64,000 nt of DNA, taken from Anaerobiospirillum sp. NML120449 (GTDB lineage Bacteria > Pseudomonadota > Gammaproteobacteria > Enterobacterales > Succinivibrionaceae). The translations under genes and the position numbers were made by a program. Below are positions 53,800-63,808 of the stretch, in pieces. How positions within the stretch are numbered: the first letter of the stretch is position 1; every line of letters begins with the position of its first letter. Below the pieces are notes generated by a model. It was given only the letters and a program-made list of their open reading frames with translations, searched no databases and had not been told where the DNA came from. The stretch spans positions 1 to 64,000 of the forward strand of contig NZ_JALKIL010000016.1 of NCBI RefSeq assembly GCF_023051105.1. The letters are read 5' to 3'.

Positions 53800-54792
53800 A
53801 TGCTTCTTCCTGCTGCGGCCATAGTAGTTGGCCTGATTTTATTAGTTTGGAGTGCTGACCGCTTCGTTGACGGAGCAGCAGCAACAGCCCGCTACTTCGG
53901 CATGCCGGCTCTGCTTATCGGTATTATCATCGTGGGCTTTGGTACATCAGCCCCTGAGATGGTGGTTTCAGCCCTGGCTGCCAGTGATGGCAATCCAGGT
54001 ATTGCCCTTGGTAATGCCTATGGCTCCAATATCACCAATATCGGCCTGATTCTTGGTCTGACCGCCATTATCAGCCCGGTAGCCGTATCATCTCAGGTAC
54101 TGCGCAAAGAACTGCCAGTACTGCTGGCCGTTACTGCTCTTGCCATGTTCCAGGTTTGGGACAATGAGATTACCCGCCTCGATGCCTTTATCATGATCGC
54201 TGTATTTGCTCTTATCATGGGCTATACCATTTACCAGAGCCTGCAGGAGAGAAATAAAAAGGTAGTACCAGACCCTGACGAGGGGAAAGAGGATGAAGGA
54301 AATGACATGCCTTTATCCCGTGCCATCATGTGGCTGGTCATTGGTCTGCTGTTACTGATTGCCAGCTCCCGCATGCTGGTCTGGGGTGCAGTTGAGATTG
54401 CTACTGCCCTGGGTGTCAGTGATTTGATTATCGGCCTTACAATTGTGGCAGTAGGCACCTCACTGCCAGAGCTGGCCTCCTCCATAATTGCTGCCATGAA
54501 AGGAGAGCATGACATTGCCCTTGGCAATATCATTGGCTCCAATCTCTTTAACACCCTGGCCGTTGTAGGTATTGCCGGAAGCATCTCCCCAATGATAGTA
54601 GAGCCTGAGGTCTTCTACCGTGACATGACAGTCATGGCCGGTCTTACTCTCTTTATCCTCATTGTAGGCATAGGTATCAAAGGACCAGGCCGTATCAACC
54701 GTGTTGAAGGTGGCCTGATGCTGGCAACATACATTGGCTACACAGCCTATCTTGTCAGCACCACCTTTGTCGCAGCCGCCCCGTCAGCCTGA
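53800..54792 (+). CDS. yrbG: Calcium/sodium antiporter, YrbG/CaCA family
   Basis: The 330-residue inner-membrane protein has about ten hydrophobic segments in two homologous halves. Each half carries the alpha-repeat of cation/Ca2+ exchangers: GFGTSAPEMVVSALAA (about 47-62) with GNAYGSNITN, and VAVGTSLPELASSIIAA (about 215-231) with LGNIIGSNLFN. A charged cytoplasmic loop (PDPDEGKEDEGND, about 159) separates the halves. It should exchange Na+ for Ca2+ or similar cations. The ATG has GAGG five bases upstream. It lies alone downstream of ssrA and ends with its own terminator. Confidence 0.9.
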   Translation: MLLPAAAIVVGLILLVWSADRFVDGAAATARYFGMPALLIGIIIVGFGTSAPEMVVSALAASDGNPGIALGNAYGSNITNIGLILGLTAIISPVAVSSQVLRKELPVLLAVTALAMFQVWDNEITRLDAFIMIAVFALIMGYTIYQSLQERNKKVVPDPDEGKEDEGNDMPLSRAIMWLVIGLLLLIASSRMLVWGAVEIATALGVSDLIIGLTIVAVGTSLPELASSIIAAMKGEHDIALGNIIGSNLFNTLAVVGIAGSISPMIVEPEVFYRDMTVMAGLTLFILIVGIGIKGPGRINRVEGGLMLATYIGYTAYLVSTTFVAAAPSA

Positions 54793-54883
54793 TGCCCTGG
54801 ATGGCCGCCAGCCTGCGGCTGCGGCCATCCACGGACGTCACGCAACCCGGCACGGCGTGCCAGCCACGCTGTGCCGCCACAGA

Positions 54884-54920
54884 CAGCAGCCTCAGTCCCC
54901 TGAGGCTGCTGTTTTGTTTT
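54884..54920 (+). terminator. Terminator of the antiporter gene
   Basis: CAGCAGCCTCAG, loop TCCC, perfect complement (54900-54911), then TTTTGTTTT. It lies 90 bp beyond the stop codon. Confidence 0.88.
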
Positions 54921-55857
54921 CAGCCCGCTGAAATGAACCATGAGGCTGACCTCCAGCGTTCCTCTACAAGGATGCCCCACCAGCATGACAGTATGGTCCA
55001 GCAGGCCCATCCCTGAAGTCAAAAGCAACATGACAGCAGGTAAGCACGGAACTGGCAACTGGCCATGAGACAAGACAGTCCGGACATGGTATTGCAGAGT
55101 ACGCCATAGATCTGAACAGAAATGCAGGGCACAACGGGGCATGGCATAACCTGGCACTGCACGGCATAACAGGGCACAGCCTCACCGGGATTGAGCCTGT
55201 TGTGACCTTACCTGGCCATGTATGTGTACGTTTAACCTGCCATATTGCCTAAACACCAATGGCTGCATAGGCAGTTTGCTGGCAGCTTGATAACTGGTTT
55301 GATCATGGCCTTTGCGGGCAGCCTGATGACTGGACTGTGAGGGACTTTGCGGGCAGCTTGCTTATTGGGTGTTGATCTTGCAGCACAGCCTGTTGGCTGA
55401 CATTCTTTCAGGACAGGTTTATTGCTGACGGGCTTCCTGTTTGACAGGCTTGCTGACCAATGCCTTGAAGAGTACAGATTGGCGCAAGGCACGGATATAC
55501 AACCTGATACCAACATGTATGGAGTGATAAGTATATGAGACAGGGCACTGCCTTGCAGTTGGCTGTCTCCTTCATGTCGCCCGTGTGACATGATTGAATG
55601 GTGATATGACTGCTTAATTTACGGACAGTTGAAGGACTGAAAGGGAGGTGTATCTTACAGACGGATGGACAATGGTACTGACGTGCTGGTTGTCTACTGC
55701 CGGTTTGGATGTACCGGCAGGTAGCTGAACGTGCTGACGCCTGTATTGATTGCGGAGGGTAGTCAGTACCCCTCTAAACAGGAACCGGATTTTCAAAATC
55801 TGGCCTTTCATAAATCCTGTTTGCCTGAAATCGGCATTTGGGTTGTGTTTTCAGGTC
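54921..55857. other. Intergenic, low-complexity, no gene
   Basis: About 940 bp between convergent units. It includes GGCATAAC/CATGGC words (55130-55180) and a loosely repeated GGGCAGCTTG(A/C)T motif (55260-55370). No supported gene. Confidence 0.5.
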
Positions 55858-55893
55858 AAAAAAAACCATCATACCCAAAAGGGCACGATGGTT
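55858..55893 (-). terminator. Terminator of the minus-strand flagellin gene
   Basis: On the minus strand AACCATCGTGCCC, loop TTTT, GGGTATGATGGTT (with one G-U and near-perfect pairing) is followed by eight T. It is 100 bp past the flagellin stop. Confidence 0.85.
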
Positions 55894-55995
55894 TCTGATG
55901 CCAGCCATACCGATTCTGTCCTGTGCCGGACAGTACAGCAGGCTGTTCTATGAGAGTTTAAAGAAAACTGTTCAGGGCAGTTCTGCCGGTCTCAG

Positions 55996-56910
55996 TTAGC
56001 GGTTGAGCAGGTTTAAGGCAACCTGTGGACGCTGATTAGCCTGAGTCAGGATAGTGGCAGTAGCCTGCTGAATAATATTCTGCTGGGTCAGGTTGGCAGT
56101 TTCCTCGGCGAAGTCAGTATCACGTAATACGGAACGTGAGGAAGCTACGTTCTCCTTGATGGAGTCCTGGTTACGTACAGTTGCTTCAAAACGGTTCTGT
56201 AAAGCGCCGAGCTCAGCACGCTTGCGGTTTACAGCGTTGATCAGGTGATCGATACCGCCCAGAGTTACAGTGGCAGACTCAGCAGTGCTGATGTCGATAC
56301 CTGGCTTGTTGCCGTTGTTCTTGAAGACATCCTTAATCTTGTGCTTAACACCGTCAAGCTCAAACTCCTCGCTGCCGCCGTACAGTACAGCCAGAGAGGC
56401 CAGACCGTTAACGTCCATGGACTGGGTCAGGTCAATCTTAACGATGGAGGATGGGTCAGCACCGAGCTGGAAAGAAGCGATACCGGCATTGCCGTTTAAG
56501 ACGTCAGCACCGGCAAAGGTGGTGTCGTTGGCAATACGGGTGATTTCCTCAACCATCTGAGTAACCTCGATCTGGAGGGACTCACGGTCTTTTTCGGTAT
56601 TGGTACCGTTGGCAGACTGTACTGACAGGGTACGAATACGCTGCAGCATGTTGGTAACTTCATCCAGAGCACCTTCAATGGTCTGGCAGAAAGCCAGAGC
56701 GTCCTGGGTGTTACGGTTACCCTGAGTCAGACCGTCAAGCTGAGTGGAAAGGTTGTTAACAACCTGCATGCCTGCGGCATCGTCCTTGGCCTTATTGATA
56801 CGTAAGCCTGAGGATAATCTCTGGTAGGAGACATCAAGGCTGTCATTGGCACGCTGGGCGGCACGCTGGGCATATAAAGATGAAATGTTGCTGTTAATGA
56901 ATAAAGGCAT
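55996..56910 (-). CDS. fliC: Flagellin, minus-strand divergent copy
   Basis: The 304-residue flagellin has the conserved N-terminal D0/D1 helices ([19 protein letters not shown], about 32-50) and the C-terminal helix ending in QATATILTQANQRPQVALNLLNR. The short central part (about 150-210) lacks large D2/D3 domains. It starts MPLFINSNISSLYAQRAAQ, distinct from the MALYVNTN and MAVYVNTN of the plus-strand copies, so it is the most divergent member. The ATG has CGGAG nine bases upstream. The subunit is exported by the flagellar type III system and polymerises in the filament. It has its own terminator and is probably expressed separately from the array. Confidence 0.92.
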   Translation of the reverse strand: MPLFINSNISSLYAQRAAQRANDSLDVSYQRLSSGLRINKAKDDAAGMQVVNNLSTQLDGLTQGNRNTQDALAFCQTIEGALDEVTNMLQRIRTLSVQSANGTNTEKDRESLQIEVTQMVEEITRIANDTTFAGADVLNGNAGIASFQLGADPSSIVKIDLTQSMDVNGLASLAVLYGGSEEFELDGVKHKIKDVFKNNGNKPGIDISTAESATVTLGGIDHLINAVNRKRAELGALQNRFEATVRNQDSIKENVASSRSVLRDTDFAEETANLTQQNIIQQATATILTQANQRPQVALNLLNR

Positions 56911-57990
56911 TTCTTTAAACTCCGGTTACGAGAAACACATCGTTTCTCCAGGAACAGTTAAGCCGAATGTGGCTGAGTCTTTGCCAGGGTGCAATTATTG
57001 CCGCTCTCATAACGACAATGTGGGGAGCAGGGCTCCCCGCATATTCTCTCTCTTTACCTTTTAAATCTGTGCCCGGTGGCTTTTACAGGCTGACCGGCAC
57101 AGAATGCAAAGACTTTTTTCTTTCTCTCTTTAAAGCATGAACAGGATAAATAACCTGTCTGCACAGATGTTATTGCAGGTAGTGTGCCAGTTATAAAACT
57201 TGATTTTCATCACATTTATGCTGCGTACCACCCAGCAAGACCCCCATCTTTTGAACCATTTGCCTCAGACATTCCAAAACGGCAAAGTCGTGACTTTACT
57301 CCCGGAAATTTTCACTGCAGGTCACATCCCCACGTGACCACCACCCAGGAGACACTCACCAACGTACTTTTAAGTTTGACCAGAAAATACCTGCTGTCAC
57401 AACTGTGACAGCCAGTAGACGCTGTTATTTTCCTGTCACAGCCAAGGCAAAACTTACCGTCATTTTCACGGCACAACCTGGCTGTTCCCGTAACATCGAC
57501 ACATTTCAACCTGGCAATTCCCAGAACCTGTCAGGCACATGTAATGTCCAGCCAGGCCAGGCCATGACAACCAAAGCACGACCATGACAGGCATATACAT
57601 ATTATGAAACTTACATTGGGTAGAGAGAGCTATGCCAACACAGAGCAGAGGATAACTATCAGATGGATGGGGATAGCCTGATGACACCAGCAGTAGCAGC
57701 TCCAGGCAAGAGCTCAGGTACAAGCATGAAGAAGATTGAGAGGGATATGAATTCAGAAAGCGGCGCATGAGCTGACCTGAAGTCAGGCCTGGGCAGGACT
57801 AACAGGGAAAGCATATTGAACAGTCTGTAATACCTTTTATAGAGCATTCTACAAAACACAACCACCGTCATCAATGTCAGTGGCATGGTCATTGCTAACA
57901 GATAAACTAAATAAGATCATGTTCAGCACATGTGAACGATAAGAGAAACAGAAGTTATCGGCCGTAAAAGGCCATAAAGGGAGATCGGAT
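56911..57990. other. Intergenic between divergent flagellin genes
   Basis: 1.1 kb without a supported gene. Next to the minus-strand gene are hairpins GAGAAAC/GTTTCTC (near 56930-56950) and GGGGAGC/GCTCCCC (near 57020). Next to the plus-strand gene is a leader shared with the following copy. I found no pair fitting the full sigma-28 consensus. Confidence 0.45.
57934..57990 (+). promoter_or_regulatory. Conserved flagellin leader, possible sigma-28 -10
   Basis: GAACGATAAGAGAA (57934 on), a GGCCGTAAAAGGCC hairpin and GGGAGATCGGATATG are shared with the leader at 59120-59175. CGATAA resembles the -10 of flagellar sigma-28 promoters, but the -35 is not recognisable. GGGAG is a good ribosome site. 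Confidence 0.4.
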
Positions 57991-58990
57991 ATGGCTCTTT
58001 ACGTCAACACGAACGTCAGCTCCATCAATGCCCAGCGCAAGCTGGCCAATAGCACTCTGAGCTTAAATACCTCCTACCAGAGACTGTCCTCAGGCCTGCG
58101 TATCAACTCCGCCAAGGACGACGCTGCCGGCCTGCAGATCTCCGACCGTCTGACCTCCCAGATTAATGGCCTCAACCAGGGTAACCGTAACACCAATGAC
58201 GGTATCGCCCTTGCCCAGACCATCGAAGGTGCTCTGGACGAAACCACCAACATGCTCCAGCGCATCCGTGTCCTGGCCGTCCAGTCCGCCAACGGCACCA
58301 ACTCCCAGGCCGACCGCAAGGCCCTCCAGGAAGAAGTCACCCAGCTCTCACAGGAAATCAATCGTATTGCCCGTCAGACAACCTTTGCAGGCGCTACTGT
58401 TCTTAATGGCAAGAACGACCCTACTAATAATGTTCCTCATTTAAAAGTTGAAAACAGCCTGATCCCAGGCGGTAATGGAGCCAATGCAGGAAAGATTATT
58501 TTCCAGGTAGGCGCAAATGCTAATGACACTCTTTCTCTGAACTGGGGTCAGCCATTTACATTATCAGGTCTTGCAAAGATGGCTGGATTTGGTGCAGCTT
58601 AAAGATATAACAAATGCAGCCGGAAAGAATGCTACAGAAGGTCTTGTTGTCGACGGAACTTCAAATGATGCAAAAGCACAGGTCCGCTGGACAATTTCTG
58701 CAGCATCACTTGCTCAGTACACCCTTGGCAACATCGACAAAATAATCCAGCAGGTAGACTCTAAGCGCGCTGAGCTTGGTGCTCTCCAAAATCGTATGGA
58801 AAGCACCATACGTAACCAGGCTTCTATCTCTGAAAATGAGGCTGACGCCCGCAGCAGAATTCGTGACACAGACTTCGCCGCTGAGACCGCTTCTCTCACT
58901 CAGAACAACATTATCCAGCAGGCGTCTCAGACTGTTCTGGCACAGGCCAACCAGCGTCCTACTATCGCTCTGAGCCTGTTAGGTCAGTAA
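57991..58990 (+). pseudogene. fliC: Flagellin gene broken by a single-base frameshift
   Basis: The first frame (57991-58602) encodes 203 residues identical or nearly identical to the next flagellin and stops at TAA after [11 protein letters not shown]. The second frame resumes with [15 protein letters not shown], matching AKDITTAAGKNATQG of the next copy, and runs to the normal C-terminus ALSLLGQ at 58990. Removing one G at 58591-58592 (GGATTTGGTGCAG to GGATTTGTGCAG) restores one continuous 332-residue flagellin (GFVQLKDI versus GFAQAKDI). As written the product lacks the C-terminal export and polymerisation helix. There is no long homopolymer at the site, so mutation or an assembly error is more likely than programmed switching. 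Leader and terminator are intact. Confidence 0.85.
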
Positions 58991-59020
58991 TACAGATTTC
59001 ATTCTCTCTTTATCATCTGA

Positions 59021-59043
59021 GGCGGGTTTATCCCGCCTTTTTA
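59021..59043 (+). terminator. Terminator of the broken flagellin gene
   Basis: GGCGGG, loop TTTAT, CCCGCC and TTTTT. The same element, including the preceding 30 bp, follows the next flagellin gene. Confidence 0.85.
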
Positions 59044-59175
59044 ATTTCAGGCATATTTAAATGCATGGCACAGCCATTGCACCAGAATAGGGAAAACTAT
59101 GACCATGCCCATGGCATGAGAACGATAAGAGAAGATTATGTAGTGGCCGTATAAGGCCATAAGGGGAGATCGGAT

Positions 59176-60174
59176 ATGGCTCTTTACGTTAACACGAATG
59201 TCAGCTCAATCAATGCCCAACGCAAGCTGGCAAACAGCACCCTGAGCTTAAATACCTCATATCAGAGACTCTCCTCAGGCCTGAGAATCAACTCAGCCAA
59301 GGACGATGCTGCCGGCCTGCAGATCTCCGACCGTCTGACCTCCCAGATTAATGGCCTCAACCAGGGTAACCGTAACACCAACGACGGTATTGCCCTTGCC
59401 CAGACCATCGAAGGTGCTCTGGACGAAACCACCAACATGCTCCAGCGCATCCGTGTCCTGGCCGTCCAGTCCGCCAACGGCACCAACTCCCAGGCCGACC
59501 GCAAGGCCCTCCAGGAAGAAGTCACCCAGCTCTCCCAGGAAATCAACCGTATTGCCCGCCAGACCACATTTGCGGGAGCAACGGTTCTGAATGGTAAGAA
59601 CGACCCAAATAATACAGTTCCACATCTTAAAGTTGAAAACAGCCTTATTCCTGGTGGTAATGGAGCCAATGCAGGAAAGATTATTTTCCAGGTAGGCGCC
59701 AATGCTGGCGATACACTATCAATGCAGTGGGATAAGCCATTTACTCTTTCTGGACTCGCTGCAATGGCCGGTTTCGCACAGGCAAAAGACATCACTACGG
59801 CAGCAGGCAAAAACGCAACACAAGGACTTGTTGTTGATGGTGCGACTAACGATCATAAAGCAAACGTTCGATGGACCATTTCCGCTGCATCACTTGCCCA
59901 ATATACTCTTGGAAACATCGATAAGATCATCCAGCAGGTAGACTCCAAGCGCGCTGAGCTTGGCGCTCTGCAAAATCGCATGGAAAGCACTATTCGTAAC
60001 CAGGCCTCCATCTCTGAAAATGAGGCTGATGCCCGCAGCAGAATTCGTGACACAGACTTCGCTGCTGAGACCGCTGCTCTGACTCAAAACAACATTATTC
60101 AGCAGGCTTCACAGACAGTGCTGGCACAGGCTAACCAGCGTCCAACTATTGCTCTGAGTCTATTAGGTCAGTAA
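59176..60174 (+). CDS. fliC: Flagellin, MALYVNTN type, intact
   Basis: The 332-residue flagellin has D0/D1 conserved ([20 protein letters not shown], about 32-51) and a C-terminal helix ending TVLAQANQRPTIALSLLGQ. The central part (about 145-235) includes a segment around [20 protein letters not shown] that is shared with the broken copy just upstream, of which it is a near-duplicate. The leader repeats that copy's GAACGATAAGAGAA and GGCC hairpin, and GGGAG precedes the ATG. It probably supplies the function lost in the broken copy. A GC hairpin plus T run terminates it. Confidence 0.94.
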   Translation: MALYVNTNVSSINAQRKLANSTLSLNTSYQRLSSGLRINSAKDDAAGLQISDRLTSQINGLNQGNRNTNDGIALAQTIEGALDETTNMLQRIRVLAVQSANGTNSQADRKALQEEVTQLSQEINRIARQTTFAGATVLNGKNDPNNTVPHLKVENSLIPGGNGANAGKIIFQVGANAGDTLSMQWDKPFTLSGLAAMAGFAQAKDITTAAGKNATQGLVVDGATNDHKANVRWTISAASLAQYTLGNIDKIIQQVDSKRAELGALQNRMESTIRNQASISENEADARSRIRDTDFAAETAALTQNNIIQQASQTVLAQANQRPTIALSLLGQ

Positions 60175-60204
60175 TACAGATTTCATTCTCTCTTTATCAT
60201 CTGA

Positions 60205-60227
60205 GGCGGGTTTCAACCCGCCTTTTT
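60205..60227 (+). terminator. Flagellin terminator
   Basis: GGCGGGTT, two-base loop, AACCCGCC, then TTTTT; homologous to the terminator at 59021. Confidence 0.88.
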
Positions 60228-60726
60228 ACTTTCTAAAATGTTATGAAAGTGGCTAACACTCAAACGCAGAAAATAAGGTATCAAGAAAGAACCTGCAGGC
60301 CTTTAGATGAACAGGCATTAGAACGCAAAAGAAAAAGCTTAGCCCTGCTCTTATCCCGCCCCGCAGCATACGTAATTACCCTATGCTTGAACCTCAAAGC
60401 AATAACCCTTTGCCAGCCTGAAACCTCACCCCCCAAATTGGTACTTGTAAATCCGTGGCCAGAACATCCGTAATCAGCGATGTACCGTCCATAAATTACC
60501 CGCCAAACCAAGTCCCCACCCGATTTGCAATCAATTTCACCTATATCTATTACAAACATCGAATCGCTTATACATAGCTAATGTATTTGTCCGATTGCAA
60601 GTTGAATTTGTCAGGGTTTATGACGTTGATCAATGTGATTATCTCAGGGAGAGAGTTTAGTCCTATGCATACCTTGAGATTGTAGCAAGCATGTTAGTGA
60701 AAATATGATAGCAAGAGGTTAGCAAT
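60228..60726. other. Intergenic before the MAVYVNTN flagellin group
   Basis: About 500 bp without a supported gene. It holds an ATACAT/ATGTAT inverted repeat near 60573 and TCCGATTG nearby, a weak sigma-28-like -10. AGAGGT nine bases before the ATG at 60727 is the ribosome site. Confidence 0.4.
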
Positions 60727-61668
60727 ATGGCAGTGTACGTCAATACAAACGTAAGCTCCCTGAACGGTCGCAGGTATCTCAATAATGTCCAGAATCAGCT
60801 CACTACGACCTACCAGAGACTCTCGTCTGGCCTGAGAATTAACAGTGCCAAAGACGATGCCGCTGGCTTACAAATCAGCAGCAGGCTCACAACTCAGATC
60901 AACGGCCTCAACCAGGGTAACCGCAATGCCTCTGACGGTGTAGCCTTTGCCCAGACCGCTGAAGGTGCTATGGACGAAATCACTGGCATGCTCCAGAAGA
61001 TTCGTACTCTGGCTGTACAGGCTCGTAACGGCACCAACACTCTTGATGACCGTAAGGCACTTGGTAAAGAAGCCACTGCTCTTGCTCAAGAAGTAACCCG
61101 TATTGCTCAACAGACCAAGTTTGCTGGTGGACAGATTCTGGATGGCGCTGCAGGCTTACTGACCAAGGGTGGTGGTAATGCAGGTAAAAATGAAATCGGT
61201 AAGCTGACTCTTCAGGTAGGAGCTAATAAGGGTGACATCATCGATTTTGAAATCTACGGAATGAAGTTCTCTCAGATTGCCTCACAAGCAGGACTTGATA
61301 AGACAAACGACCTGGAGAAGTTTTGGACTGCAGGCAAGGCACAAGGCCAGAATCCTACTCAACCATCTATTACGTTCACTAAGGTTGAAAATGTCGATAT
61401 AGCAATTGCATCCCTCGATAAGATGATCGGTGCAGTTGATGCAACCCGTGCCGGCCTAGGCGCTATCCAAAACAGATTGGAGAGCTCCATTAGAAACCAG
61501 GCAAACGTCTCTGCAAACCAGGCCGATGCCCGCAGCAGAATTCGCGACGCTGACTTCGCTGAAGAATCCGCCAACCTTTCGCAGCAGTCCATTATTCAGC
61601 AGGCTGCCGCCTCCATGCTCATGCAGGCTAACACACGTCCGCAGCTGGGCCTGTCCCTCCTTGGCTAA
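60727..61668 (+). CDS. fliC: Flagellin, MAVYVNTN type, copy 1
   Basis: The 313-residue flagellin has D0/D1 [20 protein letters not shown] (about 20-39) and a C-terminal helix ending ASMLMQANTRPQLGLSLLG. The variable centre (about 140-225) contains GGGNAGKNEIGKLTLQVGANKGD followed by a copy-specific segment. The following copies share almost identical ends but different centres, the pattern left by tandem duplication and recombination. It differs consistently from the MALYVNTN type in the second half of D1 (QARNGTNTLDDRKALG versus [16 protein letters not shown]). Confidence 0.94.
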   Translation: MAVYVNTNVSSLNGRRYLNNVQNQLTTTYQRLSSGLRINSAKDDAAGLQISSRLTTQINGLNQGNRNASDGVAFAQTAEGAMDEITGMLQKIRTLAVQARNGTNTLDDRKALGKEATALAQEVTRIAQQTKFAGGQILDGAAGLLTKGGGNAGKNEIGKLTLQVGANKGDIIDFEIYGMKFSQIASQAGLDKTNDLEKFWTAGKAQGQNPTQPSITFTKVENVDIAIASLDKMIGAVDATRAGLGAIQNRLESSIRNQANVSANQADARSRIRDADFAEESANLSQQSIIQQAAASMLMQANTRPQLGLSLLG

Positions 61669-61689
61669 TCGATTACCGCTAATATTTCT

Positions 61690-61722
61690 ATGGAGGCTTA
61701 CGAACTTAGGGCCTCCATTTTA
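61690..61722 (+). terminator. Flagellin terminator
   Basis: ATGGAGGC, 13-nt loop, GCCTCCAT, then TTTA. The same hairpin follows the next two copies (62723 and 63731), so each gene may be terminated separately or partly read through. Confidence 0.7.
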
Positions 61723-61765
61723 GCTATCAGAATCTCTCTTATATTGTCTTCTTAATGGTGAAACT

Positions 61766-62701
61766 ATGGCTGTGTACGTAAATACAAACGTAAGCTCCCT
61801 GAACGGACGCCGCTATCTCAACAATGTCCAGAATCAGCTGACTACGACCTACCAGAGACTCTCGTCAGGCCTGAGAATTAACAGCGCCAAAGACGACGCA
61901 GCAGGCTTACAAATCAGCAGCAGACTTACAACTCAGATCAACGGTCTCAACCAGGGTAACCGCAATGCCTCTGACGGTGTAGCCTTTGCCCAGACAGCTG
62001 AAGGCGCCATGGACGAAATCACCGGCATGCTGCAGAAGATCCGTACTCTGGCTGTGCAGGCTCGTAACGGCACCAATACTCTTGATGACCGTAAGGCTCT
62101 CGGTAAAGAAGCTACTGCTCTGGCGCAGGAGATTACACGTATTGCCAAACAGACAAAGTTTGGTGGTTCTCTCATTCTTGACGGAGCTGGCGCTAACTCC
62201 ATTATGACCAAGGGCGGCACTGGAAATACCACAAAAGATGAAATTGGTAAGCTTACTTTGCAGGTAGGCGCTAATAAAGGCGACACCATCAGCTTCGAAG
62301 TGAATGCAATGAAGTTCTCTCAGATTGCCGTTGCTGTCGGTGTCCAGGCTACTGATCTGAACAAGTTTTGGAGTAAAGGCCAAAACAATAATCCTGCTTT
62401 CATTAGCTTCACTAAGGCTGATAACATCGATTCCGCAATATCAATTCTTGATCAGATGATCGGATCTGTTGATAGCTCACGTGCAGGGCTAGGCGCTATC
62501 CAAAACAGATTGGAGAGCTCCATTCGTAACCAGGCAAACGTCTCTGCAAACCAGGCTGATGCCCGCAGCAGAATTCGTGACGCAGACTTCGCCGAAGAAT
62601 CAGCAAACCTTTCCCAGCAGTCCATTATTCAGCAGGCTGCCACCTCTATGCTCATGCAGGCTAATACCCGTCCACAGCTGGGTCTGTCCCTCCTGGGCTA
62701 A
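61766..62701 (+). CDS. fliC: Flagellin, MAVYVNTN type, copy 2
   Basis: The 311-residue flagellin has N-terminal ~135 and C-terminal ~85 residues almost identical to copy 1. The centre has a unique segment around DGAGANSIMTKGGTGNTTKD, and VGVQATDLNKFWSKGQNNNP in place of copy 1's QAGLDKTNDLEKFWTAG. No strong ribosome site is seen (GGTGAAACT before the ATG). It probably assembles in the same filament. Confidence 0.94.
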   Translation: MAVYVNTNVSSLNGRRYLNNVQNQLTTTYQRLSSGLRINSAKDDAAGLQISSRLTTQINGLNQGNRNASDGVAFAQTAEGAMDEITGMLQKIRTLAVQARNGTNTLDDRKALGKEATALAQEITRIAKQTKFGGSLILDGAGANSIMTKGGTGNTTKDEIGKLTLQVGANKGDTISFEVNAMKFSQIAVAVGVQATDLNKFWSKGQNNNPAFISFTKADNIDSAISILDQMIGSVDSSRAGLGAIQNRLESSIRNQANVSANQADARSRIRDADFAEESANLSQQSIIQQAATSMLMQANTRPQLGLSLLG

Positions 62702-62722
62702 ACGATTACCGCTTATATTTCC

Positions 62723-62755
62723 ATGGAGGCTTACGAACTTAGGGCCTCCATTTTA
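62723..62755 (+). terminator. Flagellin terminator
   Basis: ATGGAGGC/GCCTCCAT hairpin with TTTTA, nearly identical in sequence and loop to those at 61690 and 63731. Confidence 0.7.
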
Positions 62756-62798
62756 GTGGTATTTGTCTCTCTCAATATTTTCATCAAAAGGTGCAACC

Positions 62799-63710
62799 AT
62801 GGCTGTATACGTAAATACCAATATCAGCTCTCTGAATGGCCGCAGATATCTTAATAATGTCCAGAATCAGCTGACTACGACCTACCAAAGACTCTCGTCA
62901 GGCCTGAGAATTAACAGTGCCAAGGACGATGCCGCTGGCTTACAAATCAGCAGCAGACTGACGACTCAGGTTAACGGACTCAACCAGGGTAACCGCAATG
63001 CCTCTGACGGTATTGCCCTTGCTCAGACCATTGAAGGCGCAATGGACGAAGTCACTGGCATGCTCCAGAAGATTCGTACCCTTGCTGTACAGTCCCGTAA
63101 TGGCACCAACACCGCTGAAGACCGTGCTGCCCTGTACAAAGAAGCAAACGCTCTTACCCAAGAGATTAACCGTATAGCTGGCCAGACCAAATTTGCCGGT
63201 AAGACAATTCTCGATGGCGCAAATAACGACTCGCTCTATACTAAGGGCAATCAGAACGATCCTGTAGGTAAACTTACTCTTCAGGTGGGTGCCAATAAGG
63301 GTGACACTATCGAATTTCAAGTTAATGCAATGCGTTTTTCTGTTATTGCTAAGAACGCAGGCTTAACCGACCAAGGTATTCAGGAGTTCTACGACAAGGC
63401 TAAGTCAGCAGTAAAGATTAGTACCGCAGAGCTTGCAGACAAGCTTTTAGCTAGTATTGACAAGATAATCGGTCAGGTAGACAGCCAGAGAGCCGACCTT
63501 GGCGCTTTACAAAATAGACTGGAAAGCTCCATTAGAAACCAGGCAAATGTCTCTGCCAATCAGGCTGATGCCCGTAGCAGAATTCGTGACGCAGACTTTG
63601 CCGAAGAATCTGCAAACCTCTCCCAGCAGTCCATTATTCAGCAGGCTGCCGCCTCCATGCTTATGCAGGCCAATACCCGTCCACAGCTGGGTCTGTCCCT
63701 CCTGGGCTAA
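62799..63710 (+). CDS. fliC: Flagellin, MAVYVNTN type, copy 3
   Basis: The 303-residue flagellin starts at the ATG after AAGGTGCAACC. The frame is open 12 codons further up, but homology and the ribosome site fix this start. The N-terminal part differs slightly from copies 1 and 2 ([38 protein letters not shown]), and the centre (about 140-225) is unique, with GANNDSLYTKGNQND and a segment DQGIQEFYDKAKSAVKI. The C-terminal 85 residues are again nearly identical. The spacer before it is repeated almost exactly before the next copy. Confidence 0.94.
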   Translation: MAVYVNTNISSLNGRRYLNNVQNQLTTTYQRLSSGLRINSAKDDAAGLQISSRLTTQVNGLNQGNRNASDGIALAQTIEGAMDEVTGMLQKIRTLAVQSRNGTNTAEDRAALYKEANALTQEINRIAGQTKFAGKTILDGANNDSLYTKGNQNDPVGKLTLQVGANKGDTIEFQVNAMRFSVIAKNAGLTDQGIQEFYDKAKSAVKISTAELADKLLASIDKIIGQVDSQRADLGALQNRLESSIRNQANVSANQADARSRIRDADFAEESANLSQQSIIQQAAASMLMQANTRPQLGLSLLG

Positions 63711-63730
63711 ACGATTACCGCTAATATTTT

Positions 63731-63763
63731 ATGGAGGCTTACGAACTTAGGGCCTCCATTTTA
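63731..63763 (+). terminator. Flagellin terminator
   Basis: Third copy of the ATGGAGGC/GCCTCCAT hairpin followed by TTTTA, 20 bp after the stop codon. Confidence 0.7.
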
Positions 63764-63808
63764 GTGGTATTTGTCTCTCTCTCAAGATTTTCATCAAAAG
63801 GTGCAACC

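Noticed and set aside
58571-58620. Programmed frameshift or phase variation in the flagellin
   Set aside because: The site has no slippery heptamer or homopolymer longer than three bases, so simple mutation or sequencing error is more likely.
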